Source: Burkholderiaceae bacterium
Lineage (GTDB): Bacteria; Pseudomonadota; Gammaproteobacteria; Burkholderiales; Burkholderiaceae_C
Assembly: GCA_024235895.1 (NCBI GenBank)
Contig: JACKLM010000007.1
Location: forward strand, 124,001 to 188,000
Direction: 5' to 3'
Length of the DNA stretch: 64,000 nucleotides
Every line of letters begins with the position of its first letter. Within the stretch, counting starts at the first letter, position 1. The notes below the pieces were generated by a model. The model saw only the letters and a list, made by a program, of their open reading frames with translations. It was not told the DNA's origin and ran no database searches. Shown one piece after another: positions 44,517 through 51,819 of this stretch. Both the position numbers and the translations under genes were made by a program.

Positions 44517-45500
44517 ATGCCCAAGGCCATCCAGATCGCTGCCTACGGCGGCCCCGAGCAGATGCGGCTCGTCGACGTCGAGGTCGGCGACCCCGGCCCG
44601 GGCCAGATCCGCATCCGCCACCAGGCCTGCGGGCTCAACTTCATCGACGTCTACCAGCGCACCGGGCTGTACGCCAACCCGCTGCCGCTGACCATGGGCA
44701 TGGAGGCCGCCGGCATCGTCGAGGCGGTCGGCCCCGGCGTCGCGCACCTGAAGCCCGGCGACCGCGCCGCCTACGCGAGCAACCCGCCGGGCAGCTACAG
44801 CGAGGTCCGCGTGATGCCGGCCACCACCGTCGTGCGGCTGCCCGACGGCATCGGTTTCGAGACCGGCGCGGCGATGATGCTCAAGGGGCTGACGGCGCAG
44901 TACCTGCTGAAGAAGGTGCGTCCGGTCGAGGGGCTGCAGCCGGGCGACCACGTGCTGTTCCACGCCGCCGCCGGCGGCGTCGGGCTGATCGCCTGCCAGT
45001 GGGCGCGCGCGCTAGGCTTGCAGCTGATCGCCACCGCCGGCGGCGAGGCCAAGTGCAAGCTCGCGCTGGCGCATGGCGCCGCGCACGCGATCGACTACCG
45101 GCGCGAGAACTTCGTCGAGCGCGTGCGCGAGATCACCGGCGGGCGCGGCGTCAAGGTCGTCTACGACTCGGTCGGCAAGGACACCTGGGACGGCAGCCTG
45201 GACTGCCTGCGCCCGTTCGGGCTGATGGCGAGCTTCGGCAACGCCAGCGGGGCGGTGCCGCCGTTCGCGCCCGGGCTGCTGGCGGCCAAGGGATCGCTGT
45301 ACCTGACGCGGCAGACGCTGTTCACGCATATCGCGACGCGCGAGGCGACGCAGGCGATGGCCGACGAGCTGTTCGAGGTCGTGCTGTCGGGCCAGGTGAA
45401 GATCCGCGTCGAACAGCGTTTTCCGCTCGCGCAGGCGGCCGACGCGCACCGCGCGCTGGAGGCGCGGTCGACGACCGGCTCGACGGTGCTGCTGCCCTGA
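44517..45500 (+). CDS. NADPH:quinone oxidoreductase (zinc-independent MDR, QOR1-like)
   Basis: A 327-residue medium-chain dehydrogenase/reductase. The N-terminal domain has HQACGLNFIDVYQRTGLY, where the FIDVYxRTGxY motif is typical of quinone oxidoreductases. The cofactor fold has VLFHAAAGGVGLIACQWARALG. No structural-zinc cysteines are present. It reduces quinones or enal substrates with NADPH. An AGGAG site precedes the ATG at 44517. It ends 2 nt before the next reading frame. Confidence 0.9.
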   Translation: MPKAIQIAAYGGPEQMRLVDVEVGDPGPGQIRIRHQACGLNFIDVYQRTGLYANPLPLTMGMEAAGIVEAVGPGVAHLKPGDRAAYASNPPGSYSEVRVMPATTVVRLPDGIGFETGAAMMLKGLTAQYLLKKVRPVEGLQPGDHVLFHAAAGGVGLIACQWARALGLQLIATAGGEAKCKLALAHGAAHAIDYRRENFVERVREITGGRGVKVVYDSVGKDTWDGSLDCLRPFGLMASFGNASGAVPPFAPGLLAAKGSLYLTRQTLFTHIATREATQAMADELFEVVLSGQVKIRVEQRFPLAQAADAHRALEARSTTGSTVLLP

Positions 45501-45502
45501 CG

Positions 45503-46051
45503 ATGCGCGCGACGTCCGACCCTGCCGTTGGCCCGTCCGCAGCCGGGCGCCGCGCGCGGCCGGCCTCGCAAGGCGCCGGCGGCGCGTGCATCGTCGGGCG
45601 CCTCCTCGTCGCTGCGGCGGTCGCGTTGGCCGGCGGCTGCACGTCGCCACCCACCGGGAAGGGGCCCGCGATGACGCCCGAGCAGCAAGTCGAGGCCACC
45701 GAGCGCGCCTTCGCCGCCACGATGGCGCGGCGCGACCTGCCGGGCTTCGCCAGCTTCGTCGACGACGAGGCGGTCTTCTTCAGCGGCCCGATGCCGCTGC
45801 GCGGGCGCGACGCCGTCGTCGCCTGGTGGGCGCGCTACTTCGGGGGCGCGGCGGCGCCGTTCTCGTGGGAGCCGGACCAGGTCGTCGTCCTCGCGTCGGG
45901 GGCGCTGGCGCACAGCTCGGGTCCGGTGCGCGCGCCCGACGGCAAGCCGTTCGCGCGCTTCGACTCGATCTGGCGCCGCCAGGCCGACGGTGCGTGGAAG
46001 ATCGTCTTCGACAAGGGCAGCCCGCTGCCGCCGCGCGCCGAGCCGCGCTGA
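45503..46051 (+). CDS. Putative lipoprotein with NTF2/SnoaL-like fold
   Basis: Up to 182 residues. A hydrophobic stretch GRLLVAAAVALAGGCTSPP with lipobox LAGGC suggests an export signal, preceded by an unusually long basic N-region. The mature part VEATERAFAATMARRDLPGF ... DEAVFFSGPMPLRGRDAV ... IWRRQADGAWKIVFDKGSP is a typical DUF4440/SnoaL-like fold. Function unknown. The start at 45503 is the first ATG after qor (2-nt gap); an ATG at 45671 would yield a cytosolic protein without the signal. Confidence 0.7.
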   Translation: MRATSDPAVGPSAAGRRARPASQGAGGACIVGRLLVAAAVALAGGCTSPPTGKGPAMTPEQQVEATERAFAATMARRDLPGFASFVDDEAVFFSGPMPLRGRDAVVAWWARYFGGAAAPFSWEPDQVVVLASGALAHSSGPVRAPDGKPFARFDSIWRRQADGAWKIVFDKGSPLPPRAEPR

Positions 46052-46078
46052 TCGACCACGCGCGAAGCAGACGCCTCC

Positions 46079-46468
46079 ATGCCGGTCCGCATCGTCCGCC
46101 TCGGCAGCCCGCGCACCCCCGGCGAGGGCCTGCGCATCGGCACCGTGCGCCGCCCGCCGCGCGGGGTGCCGAAGGCCGAATTCGCCGCGCGCGACTTCTA
46201 CGACGTCTGGTTTCCGCTGCTGGCACCGAGCGCCGAGACGGTCGCGTTCGCGCAGGCGGCGCGAACGCCGCAGGACTGGCAGGACTTCGCGCGCCGCTAC
46301 CGGCGCGAGATGGCCGCGCCCGATGCGGCGCATGCGATCGGCCTGCTGGCCGCGCTGTCGCAGCAGACCGACTTCGCGCTCGGCTGCTACTGCGAGGACG
46401 AATCGCGCTGCCACCGCTCGCTGCTGCGCGAGCTGCTGCGCGAGCGCGGGGCGAGGCTCGCGCCATGA
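46079..46468 (+). CDS. DUF488 family protein
   Basis: A 129-residue protein of the DUF488 family: IGTVRRPPRGVPKAEFAARDFYDVWFPLLAPS, then LLAALSQQTDFALGCYCEDESRCHRSLL, where the C-Y-C ... CHR pattern is the family signature. Function unknown; homologues occur in many bacteria near unrelated genes. It follows the lipoprotein gene by 27 nt on the same strand. Confidence 0.82.
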   Translation: MPVRIVRLGSPRTPGEGLRIGTVRRPPRGVPKAEFAARDFYDVWFPLLAPSAETVAFAQAARTPQDWQDFARRYRREMAAPDAAHAIGLLAALSQQTDFALGCYCEDESRCHRSLLRELLRERGARLAP

Positions 46469-46526
46469 GCGGGGGGCTGGCGGCCGCGCGGCCGGCCGCA
46501 GCGACACCAACCCGGAGGCGACGACG

Positions 46527-47165
46527 ATGACGGCAGTCCCGGCACTCGAATTCTTCTTCTTCATCGGCAGCACCTATTCGTACCTGTCGGTCCAGCGCGC
46601 CGAGGGTGTCGCCCGCGCGGCGTGCGTGGCGCTGGTCTGGCGACCGTTCAGCGTGCGAACGCTGATGCGCGAGCAGAACAACGTCCCGTTCGCCGGCAAG
46701 CCGGTCAAGATGGCCTACATGTGGCGCGACCTCGGGCGCCGCGCGCGGCGCTTCGGCGTGCCGTTCGACGGCATCGCACCGTATCCGATCGACGCCGACG
46801 AGCGCGCCAACCGCGTCGCGACGCTGGCCGCGCTGCAGGGCTGGTGCCCGGAGTTCACGCGCGCGGCCTACCGCGCGTGGTTTGTCGACAAGCTCGACCC
46901 GGGCCGGCCCGAGGTGCTGGCCCGCATCGTCGAAGGCCTGGGCCGCGACGCCGCGCGTTGCCTCGAGGCCGCCGACGGCGACGAGGTGCGCGCCGAGTAC
47001 GCGCGCCAGACCGACCGTGCACGCGCGCTGGGCCTGTTCGGCTCGCCGAGCTTCGTCTGCGGCGACGAGGTCTTCTGGGGTGACGACCGGCTCGACGACG
47101 CGCTCGACTGGGCACGGTCGGGGGCCGAGGAGCAGCCGGCGCCGCGCCCGGGTGCCGAGCCCTGA
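46527..47165 (+). CDS. 2-hydroxychromene-2-carboxylate isomerase-like DsbA-fold protein
   Basis: A 212-residue thioredoxin-fold protein of the kappa-class GST type. The N-terminus LEFFFFIGSTYSYLSVQRAE carries the Ser in place of a CxxC. GKPVKMAYMWRDLGRRARRFGVP and GLFGSPSFVCGDEVFWGDDRL are hallmarks of 2-hydroxychromene-2-carboxylate isomerases, glutathione-dependent enzymes of naphthalene degradation. No other naphthalene genes are nearby, so a general glutathione-dependent isomerase is more likely. An AGG-rich site lies upstream of the ATG at 46527. Confidence 0.85.
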   Translation: MTAVPALEFFFFIGSTYSYLSVQRAEGVARAACVALVWRPFSVRTLMREQNNVPFAGKPVKMAYMWRDLGRRARRFGVPFDGIAPYPIDADERANRVATLAALQGWCPEFTRAAYRAWFVDKLDPGRPEVLARIVEGLGRDAARCLEAADGDEVRAEYARQTDRARALGLFGSPSFVCGDEVFWGDDRLDDALDWARSGAEEQPAPRPGAEP

Positions 47166-47167
47166 CC

Positions 47168-47644
47168 GTGCGCGCGGTCTGGATCAGCGGTCTGGCCGCA
47201 CTCGCGCTGTTCGTCGGCCTGGCGATCCATCTGGCGCCGCTCGAGCCGGGCATCGTCGCGCTGCAGTTCGCCGCCACGCCGCGCGCCTTCGGCGAGATCG
47301 TCCACCTGTGGTCGCCGCAGGACCTGCAACGCTACCGCGCGCACCTGGCGCCGGACATGCTGCTGCTGCTGGCCTACGGGACCTTCGGCTTCCTGTTCGC
47401 GACGCGAACGCGGCTGTTCGCGCCGCTGGCGGCCGGCGCGCGCGCCGCGGCGCGCTGGCTGATGCCAGCGGCGGCGCTGGCGGACGCGGCCGAGAATGCG
47501 CTGCACGCCTGGCTGACCGCGGCGCCGCGCTTCGAGGTCCCGCATCTGTATGCGGTCTCGGCGGGCACGGCGGCGCTGAAATGGGCGCTGCTGGTCGCCT
47601 TCGCGATGCTGGTCGTGCTGGCGCTGCTGCGCACTCGGGACTGA
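47168..47644 (+). CDS. Four-segment membrane protein of unknown function
   Basis: A 158-residue protein starting at a GTG 2 nt after the isomerase stop. Four hydrophobic segments: AVWISGLAALALFVGLAIHL, LLLLAYGTFGFLFATRTRLF, ARWLMPAAALADAAENALHA and AALKWALLVAFAMLVVLALL. The charged DAAENALHAWL motif within the third segment may be functional. No family recognised. It is probably co-transcribed with the isomerase gene. Confidence 0.65.
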   Translation: MRAVWISGLAALALFVGLAIHLAPLEPGIVALQFAATPRAFGEIVHLWSPQDLQRYRAHLAPDMLLLLAYGTFGFLFATRTRLFAPLAAGARAAARWLMPAAALADAAENALHAWLTAAPRFEVPHLYAVSAGTAALKWALLVAFAMLVVLALLRTRD

Positions 47645-47750
47645 CCGCGATGCCGGGCGCGACGCGCGGCCCCGATGCCAGGCGCCGGGCGAGCGCATTA
47701 CGGCGTCGCGGTCTTTCCTCCGCGGCGATGTGGCGGCACACTGCGCCTCG

Positions 47751-48254
47751 ATGAGTCCGCGCTCGCTCGTGCTGACGGTCGCGCTCGCCGCGGCGGTGAC
47801 GGTGCTCGGCAGCGCCGGCGAGCTGCCCGATCGCGTCGCGTCGCACTTCGGCATCAGCGGCCGGGCCGACGGCTTCATGCCGCGCGAGGTCTTTCTCGCG
47901 CTGATGACGCTGACGGCCTCGGTGCTGCCGGCGGCGCTGTGGTGGCTGCAGGTCGGCAGCGCGCGCCGCGGCCGCGTGCGCATCCCGCATGCCGCGCACT
48001 GGCTCGCGCCGCCGCAGCGCTCGCGCACGCTGGCCTACCTCGCATGGCACGCGGCCGCATTCTCGGCCGGGCTGGCGACCTTCATGGTCTTCGTCCACTG
48101 GCGCGTCGTGCTCGCCCATGCCGACGAGGGGGCGGCGCCGAGGCTGGCGCCGTGGCCCTTCTTCATCGGGCTGGGGGTGTTCCTGGTCTTCACGCTGGCG
48201 TGGGCGCTGGCGCTGCAGCGGCGCTTCCGCGATCCGGCGCGCGCGCAGCCATGA
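47751..48254 (+). CDS. DUF1648 domain membrane protein
   Basis: A 167-residue protein. The N-terminal segment is followed by LPDRVASHFGISGRADGFMPREVF, the DUF1648 signature (LPxxVxxHFGxxGxxD), and then three more hydrophobic segments. DUF1648 occurs in SdpI-like immunity proteins and other four-segment membrane proteins. The start MSPRSLVLTVAL at 47751 is preferred to an ATG at 47730, since it begins right at the hydrophobic segment. It is convergent with the small gene at 48263-48478. Confidence 0.75.
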   Translation: MSPRSLVLTVALAAAVTVLGSAGELPDRVASHFGISGRADGFMPREVFLALMTLTASVLPAALWWLQVGSARRGRVRIPHAAHWLAPPQRSRTLAYLAWHAAAFSAGLATFMVFVHWRVVLAHADEGAAPRLAPWPFFIGLGVFLVFTLAWALALQRRFRDPARAQP

Positions 48255-48262
48255 GCGACGTG

Positions 48263-48478
48263 TCAACCGAACCAGATCCGCCACAGCCCGACGACGACGT
48301 GGCCCCAGATCAGCAGGTTGACGCCGAACAGCGTCAGCACCCGGCTGACGTTCCACAGCGCCTTGGCGCGGCGGATGCATCCGTGCTCGCCGGTGGCGGC
48401 GTAGAGCACGAGGTAGAACACCGACGGCACGAAGGTGCCGACGATCAGCACCCCCATGACCCAGTAGAAGGTCGTCAT
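48263..48478 (-). CDS. Small two-segment membrane protein
   Basis: A 71-residue protein: MTTFYWVMGVLIVGTFVPSV, a basic loop (RRAKALWN) and LFGVNLLIWGHVVVGLWRIW. No recognised family. The start at 48478 is set by the hydrophobic N-terminus; the in-frame ATG at 48553 adds a Cys/Gly-rich leader that overlaps the region before the divergent gene. Codon bias and the clean two-helix pattern support a real gene. Confidence 0.6.
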   Translation of the reverse strand: MTTFYWVMGVLIVGTFVPSVFYLVLYAATGEHGCIRRAKALWNVSRVLTLFGVNLLIWGHVVVGLWRIWFG

Positions 48479-48564
48479 GGCGGCATTATGCGGATCCGCG
48501 CCGCACGCCTCGCAGCCCGGGCTCGCACCGGTGCCGCGTCTCACCCACGCCAAGGAGTTGCTTC

Positions 48565-48822
48565 ATGAACCTCCGCGCCTTCCGTTACCCCACCGTGGCC
48601 GCCGCGCTCGTGCTGGCCGGGGCCCTGGCGATCGCGCCGTACGCGCGCTCGCAGATCGATGCCGCGCCGAGCTGGGCGCCGATCGGCACCTCGGCCAGCG
48701 GGGCCAGCAGCACGGTGTGGTTTCACGAACCCGGTTCGCGGCAGGCGGTGGCCTGCCAGACCGTCGCTGGCGCCGACGGCCGGCTCGCCGGCGTGAGCTG
48801 CGCGCAGGGGCGCTTGCCGTGA
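48565..48822 (+). CDS. Small secreted protein of unknown function
   Basis: An 85-residue protein with a signal peptide (YPTVAAALVLAGALAIAPYA, cleavage near ARS-QI) and a short mature part with two cysteines (VACQTVAG and GVSCAQG), possibly a disulphide. A ribosome-binding site (AAGGAG) lies shortly upstream. Its stop overlaps the GTG start of the next lipoprotein gene (GTGA), so the two are probably translated together. Confidence 0.65.
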   Translation: MNLRAFRYPTVAAALVLAGALAIAPYARSQIDAAPSWAPIGTSASGASSTVWFHEPGSRQAVACQTVAGADGRLAGVSCAQGRLP

Positions 48823-49403
48823 GCGCCGCCCACAGCCACCGCTTCGGCGCGCGCGCGCGACTGGCCACGCTCGCGCTGGGCCTGGCGATGCTCGCCGGCT
48901 GCGCCCAGCATGGCGGCGCGCCGTCGCGCTCGGCATCGCCGTATGCGGGCCAGCCACAGCGGGAGGTCAGCGCGCTGTCGCCGGCCGAGGTCGCCGACCT
49001 GCGCGCCGGGCGTGGGATGGGGCTGGCGCGGCCGGCCGAACTCAACGGCTACCCCGGCCCGCTGCACGTGCTGGAGCTGGCCGCGGCACTGGAACTCAGC
49101 GCCGACCAGCGCGCGCGCACCGAGGTGCTGTATGCGCGCATGCAGGCCGCGGCGCGCGAGGCCGGGGCACGCTGGATCGAGGCCGAGCGCGAACTCGATG
49201 CGCTTTTCCGCACGCGGCAGGCGACGCCGCAGTCGCTGCGCGCCGCGCTCGACCGCATCGGCGCGCTGCAGGCGCGCGCGCGCGAGGTGCACCTGCAGGC
49301 GCACGTCGAGCAGACCGCGCTGCTGACGCCGACACAGATCGAGCGCTACGTGCAGCTTCGCGGCTACGGCGGCGCGCATGGCCGGCATCACGAGCACCGG
49401 TAG
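48819..49403 (+). CDS. Periplasmic Spy/CpxP-like lipoprotein
   Basis: A 194-residue protein with a lipobox (LALGLAMLAGCAQ). The mature part is helical: DLRAGRGMGLARPAELNGYPGP, then LELSADQRARTEVLYARMQA, RQATPQSLRAALDRIGALQA and HLQAHVEQTALLTPTQIERY, ending in a His-rich tail (GGAHGRHHEHR). The LT(x)xQ-type ending and His-rich tail resemble Spy/CpxP/ZraP periplasmic proteins that bind metals or act as chaperones. GTG start overlaps the stop of the preceding gene. Confidence 0.72.
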   Translation: MSAAHSHRFGARARLATLALGLAMLAGCAQHGGAPSRSASPYAGQPQREVSALSPAEVADLRAGRGMGLARPAELNGYPGPLHVLELAAALELSADQRARTEVLYARMQAAAREAGARWIEAERELDALFRTRQATPQSLRAALDRIGALQARAREVHLQAHVEQTALLTPTQIERYVQLRGYGGAHGRHHEHR

Positions 49404-49469
49404 GGCTGGCGGCGACACGGGCGGCGAGGCCGGCGTCGCCGGGCCCTGCCTTGCGGCCGCGTCGCGCCA

Positions 49470-49632
49470 AGTACCCCGTTTCACAAGTACGCACACATGA
49501 AATCGCGCCTTTCGAGCCATGGCGGCGTTGCAAATCCTCGCGATGCCATAGGGCATCGCTGCGGTTTGCGCCTAGCCCTGGCCCGAAACGCATCGATTTC
49601 ATTACGTGTGCGTACTTGCGAAGCGGGGTACT
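49470..49632. repeat. 163-bp near-palindromic element (MITE/REP-like long hairpin)
   Basis: Outer arms: 49470-49505 (starts AGTACCCCGTTTCACAAGTA) and 49594-49632 (ends GCGAAGCGGGGTACT) are inverted copies differing at only a few positions. The interior is also self-complementary, and the centre is a perfect GCGATGCC-ATAG-GGCATCGC hairpin (49540-49559). All arms share one centre near 49551, so the whole unit can fold into a single long imperfect hairpin. No reading frame is present and no clear target duplication was seen. Confidence 0.85.
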
Positions 49633-49675
49633 AAGCTTCCCGCCGTGCGACCCACCTGAACCCGCGAGACCGACG

Positions 49676-50110
49676 ATGGACATCGAGAGCTTCATGCAAG
49701 GCTACAAGGCGGCCTGGGAGGCGCGCGACGCGCAGGCCTTCGCGGCGCTGTTCCACCCCGACGGCCAGTATCACAACACGCCGTTCGCCGTGCAGCGCGG
49801 GCGCGACGAGCTCGTCGCCTACTGGCGCCGCGTCGAGCTGCAGCAGGACGTGCGTGTCGACTACGACCTGCTCGCCTCCGAGCCCGGCCGTGGCATCGCG
49901 CACTGGCACGTCACCTACCAGGTCGCGTCCGAGGAGCTGTTCGCGATCTGGGCACGCTCGACCGGCACCGCGCTGCCGCCGCGCCAGCCGGGCGACCCGC
50001 TGCCGCGCATGGTGCTCGACGGCGTGCTGCACGCGCGCTTCGACGGCGACCGCTGCCGCGAGTGCAGGATCTGGTGGCACTCGATGCCGGAGGCCTCGGG
50101 CGGAAGGTGA
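49676..50110 (+). CDS. SnoaL-like (NTF2 fold) protein
   Basis: A 144-residue protein: MDIESFMQGYKAAWEARDAQ, then AALFHPDGQYHNTPFAVQRG, DELVAYWRRVELQQDVRVDY and the C-terminal strand ARFDGDRCRECRIWWHSMP. This is the SnoaL/ketosteroid-isomerase-like fold; no catalytic triad is recognisable. The 3' 196 nt are overlapped on the opposite strand by the end of the cytochrome c gene. It begins 43 nt after the long palindromic element, which could influence its expression. Confidence 0.8.
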   Translation: MDIESFMQGYKAAWEARDAQAFAALFHPDGQYHNTPFAVQRGRDELVAYWRRVELQQDVRVDYDLLASEPGRGIAHWHVTYQVASEELFAIWARSTGTALPPRQPGDPLPRMVLDGVLHARFDGDRCRECRIWWHSMPEASGGR

Positions 50111-50625
50111 ATCCGATCGCGCGTCGAGCGCTCGGCCGCGCCCGAGGTCGACACCGGCGACTCGTCGCCCGCGAGGTGGGCCACCAGCGCGGCGCGCCCG
50201 GCGGCGTCGCGCAGGCCTCTTTCGCCCATCCCCAGGCCCGCAAACATGGTATGCGGGTCGGCCAGGGAGCGCTCGAGCCGCGGCGCGGTCCACACCTCGC
50301 CGGCCGCTCGCGCCGCTCGCAACGCCGGCGAGTCGTCGAATCCCGGGTCGCCGGCCGTCGGTCGCCCGAGCAGCCCTGCGAGCGACGGCCCGGCCATGGC
50401 CGCCGCGCCTGGCGTCAACGCGTGGCAGGCTGCGCACTGGGTGTCGAAGATCACCCGGCCCTGCGCGATGGCCTCGGTGGCTGCGGGCTCAGGCCTGCCC
50501 GCAGCCGCGACGCTGCCGGCCTCGGATGCGGCCGCCGCGGCGATGCTGAAGACGGCGGCGCCGACGACAACGGCACGAACAACGGCACCCAACGCCGCGC
50601 GGCTTGCCCCGGCTTGCAGCCTCAC
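49915..50625 (-). CDS. Class I c-type cytochrome with an unusual C-terminal tail
   Basis: A 236-residue protein if read to the first stop. A hydrophobic export signal (ALGAVVRAVVVGAAVFSIAA) is followed by the haem site CAACH (Cys64, Cys67, His68) and a Met-ligand candidate in DPHTMFAGLGM. The recognisable domain ends near residue 150 (AALVAHLAGDE). The remaining ~85 residues are basic, have no cytochrome features, and run antisense into the SnoaL gene for 196 nt. The GTG start at 50625 overlaps the stop of the lyase-like gene (GTGA), so the two are coupled. The tail suggests a lost stop codon or a real overlap. Confidence 0.72.
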   Translation of the reverse strand: MRLQAGASRAALGAVVRAVVVGAAVFSIAAAAASEAGSVAAAGRPEPAATEAIAQGRVIFDTQCAACHALTPGAAAMAGPSLAGLLGRPTAGDPGFDDSPALRAARAAGEVWTAPRLERSLADPHTMFAGLGMGERGLRDAAGRAALVAHLAGDESPVSTSGAAERSTRDRIHLPPEASGIECHQILHSRQRSPSKRACSTPSSTMRGSGSPGWRGGSAVPVERAQIANSSSDATW

Positions 50626-51647
50626 ACCCCGTACTCGATACGAACGATGCGGTCGGTCCCGCTCTCGCCGCCCCAGGCCTGGCCGGCGATGCCGTCCATC
50701 TGGCGCACGTTGGCGGCGGGGCGGTCGGACGGGAACGAGGTGAAGCGCTCGGTCGCCGGGTCGAAGCGGACGATCGCATTGGCGACGAAGTCGGTCAGCC
50801 AGACCTGGTCCGACGGGTCGACCCAGACCGAGTAGGTGCGCGGCCGCTCGCCGGGCAGCTTCCACGCCCGCCACGAGCCGTCGCGCGGGTCGTGCATCGA
50901 GACCTGGCCGCTGTGCCACTCGCTGATCCACAGCCGCCCGGCGCTGTCGGACCAGACGCGGCGCGCGCCCTGGCCCGGGGTCGGCGGCTCGACGATGCGG
51001 ACCTGCAGCGCCGCCGGCGTCGTCGCCTCGGTGTCGATGCGGGCCAGGTGGTTGCCGGCCAGCGAGACGTACCAGACGCTGCCCTGCGGCGTTCGCGTGA
51101 TGCCGTAGGGGCCGCGCCCGCGCGGCGCCTCCCAGGCATCAAGGCGCTCGCTGGCCGGGGTGAAGCGGGCGATGACGCCGTTCTGGCCGGTCATCCAGCA
51201 GCGGCCGGCGGCGTCGAACACCGGCGTGTTGAGGTTGGCATCGGCGAATCGCGCCGGCAGCGGCCAAAGCGTCACGCGGTGGTCGCGCGGGTCGACGCGC
51301 GCCAGCGCGTTCTGGCCGCCCTCGGTGACCCAGGCCGCGCCGTCGGGGCCGCGCACGACGCCGTGCGGCCGCGCGCCGGGGCCCAGCGGCACGACGCGGA
51401 TCGAGCCGTCGCGCGGATCGAGCCGGTTCAGCGTGCCGTTACGCTGGCCGCAGAACCAGAATGTGCCGTCGCCGGCATGCGTGATGTCGCGCGCGCCGAC
51501 CGCGCCGGCGCGCGACCGGGCATCGAACCAGGTGACGCGATAGCCGGCCGGCAGCGCGGGCGGCTCGGCGCGCGCGTGGCGCAGCAGCACCGGAGCGGCG
51601 AGCGTGCCCGCGGCGAGGGCGAGCCAGTGGCGTCTCGTGCTGGGCAT
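50622..51647 (-). CDS. Virginiamycin B (streptogramin) lyase-like beta-propeller protein
   Basis: A 341-residue exported protein. The N-terminus PSTRRHWLALAAGTLAAPVL has a twin-arginine-like signal. The mature part is a repeat-rich propeller with motifs such as DGTFWFCGQRNGTLNRLDP, GAAWVTEGGQNALARVDP, DAAGRCWMTGQNGVIARF and DQVWLTDFVANAIVRFDP, the streptogramin lyase family pattern. True Vgb inactivates type B streptogramins, but many homologues are periplasmic with other roles; a partnership with the coupled cytochrome c suggests a redox or sugar-lactone role instead. The start at 51647 gives the signal peptide directly. Confidence 0.8.
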   Translation of the reverse strand: MPSTRRHWLALAAGTLAAPVLLRHARAEPPALPAGYRVTWFDARSRAGAVGARDITHAGDGTFWFCGQRNGTLNRLDPRDGSIRVVPLGPGARPHGVVRGPDGAAWVTEGGQNALARVDPRDHRVTLWPLPARFADANLNTPVFDAAGRCWMTGQNGVIARFTPASERLDAWEAPRGRGPYGITRTPQGSVWYVSLAGNHLARIDTEATTPAALQVRIVEPPTPGQGARRVWSDSAGRLWISEWHSGQVSMHDPRDGSWRAWKLPGERPRTYSVWVDPSDQVWLTDFVANAIVRFDPATERFTSFPSDRPAANVRQMDGIAGQAWGGESGTDRIVRIEYGV

Positions 51648-51819
51648 GGGCAGGGTCCTCCGTGCAGGGGGCGGGCAGCGGCACGGAGCCGCCGGCCTCG
51701 GGCCGATGCTGGCACCGAGGGGCCGATGCCGTGGCCTCGCGCGCGGATGACCCGGCTCGGCGCGGCGTCTTGCCGGCGGCACTCCCGGCTTCGAACGCGG
51801 CTCGTGCCCCCCGGGCTCG

